From Prostheceraeus crozeri (taxonomy: Eukaryota; Platyhelminthes; Polycladida; Euryleptidae), in contig CAJQUW010004422.1 in assembly GCA_907163375.1 (NCBI GenBank), positions 1 through 64,000 on the forward strand: a stretch of 64,000 nucleotides of DNA. The letters are read 5' to 3'. Within the stretch, counting starts at the first letter, position 1. Each line of letters starts with the position of its first letter. The position numbers and the translations under genes are program-made. Below the pieces are notes generated by a model, which searched no databases, had not been told where the DNA came from, and saw only the letters and a list, made by a program, of their open reading frames with translations. Of the stretch, positions 56,934 to 64,000 are shown piece by piece.

Positions 56934-57638
56934 TTAATGAAAATTCTTCACTTGACTTCTCAGGATCACTTTATTCTTGTATATAACGACATCCTCATGC
57001 TGGTTTCTTCTTGAATGTAATTCTTCCCTGAGCTTCTTGGCTTCGATTTGTTGAAGTTTAGTGAGATCTGGATTAATGTAGACCCGATTGAAAGTCGTTG
57101 AATTTCTCAGGCACCTTCCGTTTCTCAACATTTCTACTTTCCCAGAATAGCTTGAACATCCAATCTTAAGCAGTCTTGGTCTTCCATTTTGAGGTTTCCC
57201 AATTCGCATTGTATGATTGATTTGAATGTTGGGAACGCCTATCTCAGCGGCAATTTTCTTAACTTCATTTGAATCATGAATCCGTCTTTCGTCAACGCTA
57301 CCTTCAGTTAGTTCTTGAACTCCTGAAATTATGAGATTCGACCTTCTGTTCAGACGGTTTTCTACTTCATCCATGACTTCATTAGGAAATCCATCGGCAA
57401 ATCGACTTAAGCTATCAGATATGTTCTTTATTGCTAGATCATGTTCGTCCACTCTTTCTTTAAAGGCTACGAAATTTTCTTCAATGTACTGAACGCGAAC
57501 CGTAAGTAAGGACAGACACGAATGAACTTTGTTAATTTCTTGCTTAAAGAAGGTTTTGATATCATTATTTGAATTTGAAATCATCTGTTCGATATCAGAT
57601 AAATTCACGCTTGAGATTGAGTTTGAGCGAGTATTCAT
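56934..57638 (-). CDS. LINE ORF1 protein, RNA-binding
   Basis: About 234 residues from MNTRSNSISSVNLSD. An N-terminal coiled-coil-like region (about 20-90, with heptad-like KTFFKQEINKVHSCLSLL) is followed by an RRM-like core starting RRSNLIISGVQE near 112. A basic C-terminal domain follows (RVYINPDLTKLQQIEAKKLR), as in L1-type ORF1 proteins that bind the element RNA as trimers. It ends directly at the ORF2 start, with the frames touching. The start uses the ATG at 57,638; a GTG nine bases earlier is less likely. Confidence 0.85.
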   Translation of the reverse strand: MNTRSNSISSVNLSDIEQMISNSNNDIKTFFKQEINKVHSCLSLLTVRVQYIEENFVAFKERVDEHDLAIKNISDSLSRFADGFPNEVMDEVENRLNRRSNLIISGVQELTEGSVDERRIHDSNEVKKIAAEIGVPNIQINHTMRIGKPQNGRPRLLKIGCSSYSGKVEMLRNGRCLRNSTTFNRVYINPDLTKLQQIEAKKLREELHSRRNQHEDVVIYKNKVILRSQVKNFH

Positions 57639-57702
57639 CTCTATCACAAATATCTATGATTCAAAACGCAGTAGATATACGTAATGCACAAAAGAAATGA
57701 AC

Positions 57703-57772
57703 AATTCTCGGGTTTGAACTCTAAACCTTTTACTAAAAAAATATAACTCCTAGACAACTGCACTATGATATC
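57703..57772 (-). other. tRNA-like segment with A and B boxes in the LINE leader
   Basis: On the minus strand TAGTGCAGTTG fits the A box and GAGTTCAAACC is one base off the B box, about 50 bases apart. It lies 65 bases upstream of ORF1 in the same orientation. The rest does not fold well as a tRNA. Confidence 0.45.
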
Positions 57773-57800
57773 AACTACTGATCAGCTTGGCTTTGTGTAG

Positions 57801-58267
57801 GACTTAATCGGAAAATTTGTGGAAATTGATTGTGTAAGAAGGTCTTTAACCCGCGATAGCAAAATCAATTCAGATTTACAAGTGACCTGTTGAACTGGTC
57901 ACGCCGGCCAAAGCACGTTGTGCAATGCGGGCAATAAGAATAGCAGATATGTCCAGAGCAATAGATATGCGAGAATTAGAGATAGATAGTGGAATTCCAA
58001 GTTCGCGACGTTGTTCACAATGCACAGACACAAATAAGATTTTGATCACTGTTTACAATATTGAGATAGAGACTCAAAAATCCTCTAATTACCAAAAAAC
58101 ACGAAAATATCGAGATCAGTGAGCAAGATAGAAAAGAAAACGGGACCACGACGATCACACTGATATAAAGCACTCCATGTAAAAACCTAAGTAAACCCGA
58201 GAAATAGACGAGACATGAACATGAAGCACCCAGACAAGACAATACGACCGCACACTAAGAATGTACA
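57801..58267. other. no gene seen
   Basis: Possible remainder of the LINE 5' region; nothing recognisable. Short frames on both strands are chance. Confidence 0.4.
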
Positions 58268-58279
58268 CGATGTATTAAT

Positions 58280-58315
58280 TGCCGACGTTTCGGACGTTCT
58301 TCCTTTGTCAAGGCA
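58280..58315 (-). ncRNA. hammerhead-ribozyme-like motif
   Basis: Stem I TGCC/GGCA (4 bp), core TTGACAA (two changes from consensus), one extra A, stem II GGA/TCC, then GAAA, CGTC with a one-bp stem III and a GTC cleavage site. It shares CCGAAACGTCG with its mirror at 58859-58893. Confidence 0.45.
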
Positions 58316-58650
58316 TAGAAAAACTCAAATCGATCAGAAATCAGTCATTTCGATTTATCTTTTGAGCTAAGAATGAAAGTATTGACAACAAAGGTCTGTC
58401 GTATTGAATATATAAGGAGAATGAGAACTATTAAGTCAATACAAGACACCAACACCCTTGATTCACACCCTTCATATTCAATGAACTACGACAGACCTTT
58501 GTTGTCAATCTACACTGTGTCGTAGTTGCATGACATGCTGATATGCTGTCTCGTTACAACATGAATGCTGGTAGCATTTTGTCAATACTAATAGGACAAT
58601 AAGCTGTCGATGTCATTTAGAGATAACTTCTCCCTTCACTCGCTAAGAAC

Positions 58651-58735
58651 CGTCAGTGTGGCCTAATGAAGAAGGTGCGAGCTCGTCTCCACCGCGGACT
58701 TCGGTTCGATTCCTTGGTCGAGCAAGTACGGTTGG
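58651..58735 (+). other. tRNA-derived segment (SINE-like)
   Basis: Contains a B box GGTTCGATTCC at about 58,702-58,712 and an A-box-like TGGCCTAATGAAG about 45 bases upstream, the Pol III promoter layout of a tRNA. The acceptor ends do not pair cleanly. It sits at the centre of the nested inverted repeats. Confidence 0.5.
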
Positions 58736-58858
58736 GGAATCAAGGGTGTTGGTGTCTTGTATTGACTTAATAGTTGTTATTCTTTTTAGATATAGAATGA
58801 AAGTATGTCAATGATATTATTCTGTTCGTATGCGCATGTCCACATTTGAGCTTTTCAG

Positions 58859-58893
58859 TGCCTTGACAAAAGACGAACGTCCGAAACGTCGCA
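58859..58893 (+). ncRNA. hammerhead-ribozyme-like motif, mirror copy
   Basis: Core TTGACAA, stem II GACG/CGTC (4 bp), GAAACGTC. Stem I is damaged by loss of one G after the cleavage site (TGCC against GCA), so this arm is likely inactive. Confidence 0.4.
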
Positions 58894-58908
58894 GGATAAT
58901 ACATCAAG

Positions 58909-60807
58909 AAATTGGGCTTATTTTTTTATCAAGAGGTACCATCGGAAAATCTAATTTTCAAATTATGAATTCAAAGCACCACGTGCTCACGGCTTTTTTG
59001 TATGATTTCTGCAGTTCAAAAGTAAATGATGAGGTGCCTAGCACCAAAGCCACTCCTATAGCAATTTGCCAGCCCTTTAAATGATGATGTTAATTAAGTG
59101 ACATTTTGCGGCATGTTCGGGGGAATCAGGTGTCAGGTGAGGATGCTTTACAATTTTTACATCTGAACTTCTAAAAGTAGGGAACCATGGTTTGAACTGG
59201 TCAGATATAATGTCTTGAAATTCTCGTGTCTATGGATTTTGGCAAATGTAGTGAAAAACCAAAACTTTTGAGGTTTTGGTGTGAGTTTTAGTTTGTTTTC
59301 TGTCGTAGAGACTTCAAGATGCTAGTTTTGAGCTGCTATAAGCTTATTCCAAATTTGAAGAGCAACCGCTATGAAATGAAAATGTTAGGACGTGATGTTA
59401 TTAAGGGATATTTAATGACATCATGTTCGATCGACACTCAGGCGGTGCGAGGTGTTCGGGGTATTTAATTGCCATTGAACTACTGAAACTAGCGAGCTGT
59501 GGGTTGAAATGTTTAGAGATAATGCACTCAGTTCACTACACAATCAGATTGCTGAAAAAGTAGACTATTGTTTTTATTCTATAATAGTACCCGTCGAAGA
59601 ATAGTCAAAAGTCAAAAATGTTTATTTCTAAGAACATTGGAAAACAGGAGCAAATAGAGTATCTGCTCTGCCTTTCAACTGCCTTTCAGGAAACCTGGAG
59701 CTCTCTCTTCTGTTTACAACAAGCCACAGATCGTCTTCATCTGTCGATCATAGAAGGCGTGACCATCTAGCAGCTTCAACCGGACGTGTGCTCAGAATAA
59801 ACGATTATTTCTTCTCAGTCTGTTCTAATTCTTAGCTGTTTTTCATCCACTACATGTTGGATATTTCATGACTTATTTTTCAATCACTCTACTTTTGAAT
59901 TGTAAATAATAACTGATTATCCCTTTATTTGTAGACAGACCCACAATATTTTATTGGTGTTAGATTCCTTAATTAATTTTACTATCATTACCAATGACGA
60001 CATTTACGATGCACATGTTTTGAACTGTATTTACTTACATGCACATTGTTTCTTATTCTCATGATCGCTAGTCTAGACAGTCTTATTTTATTCCACAGTA
60101 GAGATCAGGCGTGGCCATTGAACAAGTTGTTCTGATTTATATATACAAAATTGCGCAAACAAAAGGAATATTTAGCAAAAACTGCCATAAAGATAGCATT
60201 AAAGTTACTGTTACTTTACTAATAAAAACGTCCTAGAAGTTTGAACATTATTTCGAGTGTGCTTTGAAATCCGGAGTCGGAGCCTCGTCATGCACTTCAT
60301 TGCCCCTATCTGGGCCCTGAGATGCGCGTCGATGACAACAGACCTGATTTTATGACTAGCTCCTAGTCAGACTTGGAATCAGTCACAGACGCTTGGACCT
60401 AATTGAATTACACAGAAAGAAACATGACAGCCCATGAAAGATGAGAGCGATGATAACACTCCAGATGATGTTTCAAATCTTCATGTTAGCCCAATCACTT
60501 ATCGACTTTGTCCTAATAGTTGACATTGAAAAATTCATTTTGTATTCAAAGCTAAAACGAACAATAACACAATGCATGTTCTAAGATCGGTCATAAAATT
60601 GAAGCCACTAATGCAAGCGTCAAAAGTCGAAAATGTTTATTCCTCGATGCGGAAACACGAATATGGAAACAAGATTTTGCAACATGAATGTGGAAGGTAT
60701 AAATACGTCATCATGACACTTGAGGCATCATAATACGAATAGCATTTGATTAGATTTAATCACAACATGAGTCACATAAATTGTGTAAATGCAGTTAGAG
60801 GTCCCAA

Positions 60808-60808
<1 letters not shown>
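58909..60808. other. intergenic, no gene seen
   Basis: No supported exon, RNA gene or transposon end. The minor direct similarity GTCAAAAGTC(G/A)AAAATGTTTA occurs at about 59,607 and 60,630. Confidence 0.5.

Positions 60809-60860
<52 letters not shown>
60809..60860. repeat. (TA)26 microsatellite
   Basis: Uninterrupted TA dinucleotide run. Confidence 0.98.
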
Positions 60861-60864
<4 letters not shown>

Positions 60865-60975
60865 CGTCCGATACGGTATTGGACTATTTATGGCATCCTA
60901 GAATCTATTCATACCTAGTTTGTACTCGTAAAGGCTAATTGCTATAAGGTCCGAAACATGGATTCTTATGAAATA

Positions 60976-62641
60976 CAGTCGGTTTCATAAAAAGTGGATC
61001 ATCCTAAAATTTGACTAAATAAAACATAAGTATGATACAGAAAGCATTTTTCATGCTATTTCATGTCCCTAATATATTTAAATGTCCTTATATAATCTGA
61101 TAAGCAATGATACAGTAACGGTTCTTAAGAGGCTAATATTTTGTGGCCCTACCCTTATTGTCAATGACATTACCAATTCGTCTAGGCATTGATTCGATGA
61201 TATCGTTGATTTTTGACTGATCTAACTTTCTCCACTCTCTTTTTAACAGTGACGTAAGTTGTGATACGCCATCTGTAGGTAGCAGTGAACGACGAACGTT
61301 ACGTTTTAGAATACTCCATACATTTTCTATGGGATTCAGATCAGGAGAACGAGCTGGCCAAGATAATGTCCTAAGCCCTAATTGAGACTTGCGTAAGTTG
61401 ACTCTACTACTCCTGTGACACGTAGCATTATCATCCATAAATAACCAAGTCGATGGATCACCAAGTTGATCTGTCATGTGGCCAATGTTCATTCGTAAAA
61501 CATTCACATAGCGTTCAGAATTCATTGTTCCTTGCTGTATGTGAAGTTCAGAGCGGCCATTGGTCCAAATGCCAGCCCAAATCAGTAGAGTCGCACCACC
61601 TTGTACCCGGGGACGATGTAAATGTCTCGGAATTTCCTGATCAGATTTTATCCATAATCTCAATCGACCATCACTATCCTTCAGACGGACTGATGCCTCA
61701 TCAGGCCTCATCAGACCAGACAACCCGATCCCATTGATTTCGCCAGTGACAATGACTCATTGCCCATCTGAGACGTCTTTTTGTATGCTGATCTGATAAT
61801 TCGATCTGAGAGGGCCTCTTACAGGTCTTGAAATTCGACTCAATAAGTCTTCTACGAATAGTGGACTTAGAAATAGACGAGTCTAGTGCAACCATCTCAG
61901 TTAGCGAGAGACTTGGATCAACTTTAACAGATCTCAAAATTAGGCGGTCTCTATGTTTGGATGTTTTGCGTGGACGGTCAGAGCCCTCTTTACGACAGAG
62001 TCGAAAATCATCATTGTGCCATCGATGCACATTTGTGTAAGGGACGTTTAGTCGCTTGCTTGTAGCTCGCAAAGAAAACACTAGTTCTAACAAGGCTGAC
62101 ACTTTGCCTTTTGTGAATGCGATCTCGTTATTGTTCATTTGTGCTTTGTATTGTTTTCAACCGGTAAGAGATAGATTTCTAGCTGAAAGCAATCAGGAGT
62201 GCTGCCAACACCACCGCAACGAAGTCAGGAAGCTATGGAACATGAAGTCCAGTTAATCACATGTAGCAGTTACATTATTGTTGATGAATAATGGTGCTAT
62301 ACTGGCTCTGATTGACCGATTTTCTTTATTTTTGTTTTGCTTGATAGCTTTTGGCTTGTAGAACAACGTTTTACATAACAAAGGAAACAAATGTGATTTT
62401 ATAAGAGTGAGGTATGATTTTGTGCAACATTGCTAAATGAAGATCAAATTATCTACTACTTTTTTATCTATAACAGGAAAACAACTCATTATTCATGCTT
62501 AAAATTTCCAACAATGATATTAGTAAGCGCAACTGACATATCTTCCAAATTTCAGAGAAATTCGTTCAAGTTTGGCGGAGTTAGACAAAGTTGAAGTTAA
62601 GGCGATGTTTAAGGGTGATCCATTTTTTATGAAACAATCTG
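60976..62641 (-). mobile_element. Tc1-like DD34E transposon, 1.67 kb, nearly intact
   Basis: Flanked by TA, with inverted ends CAGTCGGTTTCATAAAAAGT and ATTTTTTATGAAACAATCTG. The transposase reads on the minus strand from 62138 (MNNNEIAFTKGKVSALLELV, paired helix-turn-helix; HRDRLILRSVKVDPSLSL) to 61133. All catalytic residues are present: VVWSDEA (Asp), LFMDDNATCH (Asp) and WPARSPDLNPIENVW (Glu, DD34E). A 10-bp tandem duplication (GCCTCATCAG twice, 61,690-61,713) shifts the frame directly at the first catalytic motif and is the only obvious break. It is closely similar to the deleted copy at 27132-28454. Confidence 0.93.
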
Positions 62642-63484
62642 TAATACACATGAATTATATATAACGATGCATGTGCATGCAATGTAATGTACATGTAAAG
62701 TGTACAATGATAAATAATTCACATTTCAAATTATCTTACCTGAAATGGAGCATGCGAGTCATGCAGGTTGTAGTGAAACCAATAATTTGTTTTAAGTTAC
62801 CTTACCGGTAATTTACTGATAATCTACCGGTAATTAATATTCATGTCCAAATAACTTAAAGTATAGCACACCAATATGCTCTGATTTTAACGAAATGCAC
62901 ATTTGGTTCAATCTGAATCTGATGAAGGCTTGAATTTTGCTCAGCGTCTGGTTCTTTGTCACATCAATTGCGATTAAGAAATGAAAAATTTACATTTTTA
63001 AGAAGTATTTTGATTTTTCATTCAAATAGACCGATAATCAAAAATTTGACGGCAAATAAACATTTTTCTACATCAAAAGCTACACGCTCTATCATCGTAG
63101 CCTAATTCGGCCATATATTTTTATCGTGATTGTCTGAAACTAAATTCAATATTTTAATGGTAAGATATTGATGGAAAGAGATACTACAGAATAACCGCCT
63201 ACATGAGCAATGACAAGTGAGTGATATCATCTAACTGGGTTGTTTGAATGAATGAAAACGTCTTTATAGGAGATTCAATTAATTTACCGATGATATGAGA
63301 TATAGCATCTTATCATGCTCAATTTACTTGCTTAATTACTCTATAATAAATATTTAATTAATATTTAATTTTATTTTATTTAATTAAAATTACTCTAAAA
63401 ATTACTCTATAAATAATTACTTTGCTCAATCAAATCTTCTACAAAATTAAAGTTTGCAAAATTATTTAAAAAGGTAAGTGTCAA
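62642..63484. other. intergenic, no gene seen
   Basis: Very AT-rich, with runs of TTAATTAAA-like words near 63,350-63,420. Nothing supported. Confidence 0.5.
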
Positions 63485-64000
63485 ACCTTGTCCATTGAGG
63501 TTGACCTTCATCTCCTTTGAAGAACAATTGAAATGTCTGAGGCAATCTCACAAGCTGAGATACGTAAAAAATCTTTCCAGAGTTCGCATTTGCAATGATC
63601 TAACTCGTCAGCAGCTTCTGGAGGACAAGAAACTCCTTGATGAATTTAAGCGACGAATGGAGACCGGAGAGGAAATCTTTTTAAAGCGTGGCAAAATAAT
63701 TCAAAAGTCTGAGAATGTTAAAGAATGACTAACCTGTTCGTCAATTTCTTTACCCAGCCTTTGTCTCACCAATGCGAGGTCGATACGTAGTAATATTGAT
63801 GAACTTGGCCTATTTGCAACAACGCGTAAGCCTGACCTTTTTGTTATAACCAAATCATGGTTAGATCCGACCTTTGATGATGATCTATTATATATGGAAG
63901 GCTTTTCTTCGTTTCGTGCTGATAGAATAGATAGAAGGAAAGGTGGGGGTATTTGCATCTATGAAAATCACATTTTAATGTTAATTCAATGTTCAATGCC
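63485..64000 (+). mobile_element. LINE, 5'-truncated, continuing beyond the window
   Basis: Starts within the ORF1 C-terminal domain (RLTFISFEEQLKCLRQSHKL, SRVRICNDLTRQQLLEDKK), which stops at 63,728. ORF2 follows in another frame: NARSIRSNIDELGLFATTRK, VITKSWLDPTFDD (Lys where Glu is expected in the T-E-SW motif) and DRIDRRKGGGICIYENH, the front of an AP-endonuclease. It is related to, but not the same copy family as, the LINE at 54-57.6 kb. The reverse transcriptase should lie to the right of the window. Confidence 0.85.

Larger units (their letters stand above)
54103..57800 (-). mobile_element. near-complete two-ORF LINE (CR1/L2/Jockey-like) with ACTT tail
   Basis: On the minus strand the order is tRNA-like leader (57,772-57,703), ORF1 (57638-56934), ORF2 (about 56,931-54,307), a 3' UTR and a short (ACTT)n repeat at 54128-54103 as the 3' terminus. 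All domains of an autonomous element are present in order and ORF2 has a single stop, so the copy is young. The exact 5' end and target duplication were not found. Confidence 0.9.
58268..58908. mobile_element. nested inverted-repeat element with outward hammerhead-like motifs
   Basis: Three nested pairs are visible. Outer arms are 58268-58320 and 58855-58908 (GCCTTGACAAA and ACGTCCGAAACGTCG in both). A 37-38-bp exact pair is at 58428-58464 and 58737-58774 (TCAATACAAGACACCAACAC and its complement). A 30-bp pair with a small insertion is at 58382-58411 and 58474-58508 (ACAACAAAGGTCTGTCGTA). A tRNA-like segment lies in the middle. No coding region is present. The outer arms resemble PLE terminal sequences; the whole looks like one element built up by repeated inverted insertion or template switching. 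Confidence 0.75.

Noticed and set aside
61828-62256. Plus-strand frames opposite the Tc1 transposase
   Set aside because: Antisense shadows of the transposase reading frame; the same pattern appears opposite the copy at 27.7 kb.
1-64000. CRISPR array, bacterial operon, or LTR retrovirus/Polinton
   Set aside because: No evenly spaced repeats, no operon-like packing, and no gag, protease, integrase, capsid or paired long terminal repeats seen; the window is eukaryotic and its retroelements are LINE and Penelope type.

Overview
This window is animal nuclear DNA from an AT-rich invertebrate-type genome. Spliced genes have GT/AG introns up to 13 kb. Repeats include Tc1/mariner elements, CR1/L2/Jockey-like LINEs, Penelope-like elements (PLEs) with GIY-YIG endonucleases, MITEs, foldback repeats and tRNA-derived segments. 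I cannot name the phylum from sequence alone; a lophotrochozoan or invertebrate deuterostome is a reasonable guess only.

The main host gene is on the minus strand from 42,324 down to 8,391. Eight exons, all with consensus splice sites and compatible phases, give a complete 313-residue phytanoyl-CoA dioxygenase (PhyH) family protein with the HxD...H...R active-site set. Most of the window, 8.4-42.3 kb, is therefore intronic. Intron 1 (13.3 kb) holds a second likely host gene on the opposite strand: a short single-exon secreted protein resembling a beta/gamma-crystallin fold (38,445-38,840). The left edge (579-721, plus strand) carries the last exon and poly(A) signal of another gene that I do not recognise.

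Mobile DNA by region: 2.4-5.5 kb, a decayed coding relic and a LINE with an intact endonuclease but broken reverse transcriptase; 8.6-9.4 kb and 40.5-41.3 kb, two inverted copies of one repeat; 11.7-12.4 kb, a large foldback; 16.3-19.7 kb, three MITE copies and a short PLE insertion with a 15-bp target duplication; 21.7-22.3 kb, a PLE relic; 25 kb, a perfect 87-bp inverted repeat; 27.1-28.5 kb and 61.0-62.6 kb, two Tc1 copies of one family, one internally deleted; 32.2-34.3 kb, a DD41D mariner-type element with a palindromic element inside; 36.1-37.3 kb, 46.2-46.9 kb and 51.8-53.5 kb, further PLEs; 43.1-43.8 kb, a LINE 3' end; 54.1-57.8 kb, a nearly intact two-ORF LINE; 58.3-58.9 kb, nested inverted repeats with a tRNA-like segment; 63.5 kb to the right edge, a 5'-truncated LINE entering the next window.

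The most striking signal is a set of hammerhead-ribozyme-like motifs at about eight sites (10.1, 18.2, 25.0, 33.8, 36.2, 51.8 and two at 58 kb; several sites carry one on each strand). Each has a CUGANGA-like box, a stem II hairpin, GAAA, a one- or two-bp stem III and a UH cleavage site, with complementary stem I arms flanking the motif. Most share a non-consensus extra nucleotide after the CUGANGA box. Several lie just 3' of PLE reading frames; others sit in free palindromes with no coding capacity. Hammerhead motifs in PLEs are known; the extra-nucleotide variant and the back-to-back palindromic arrangement deserve testing.
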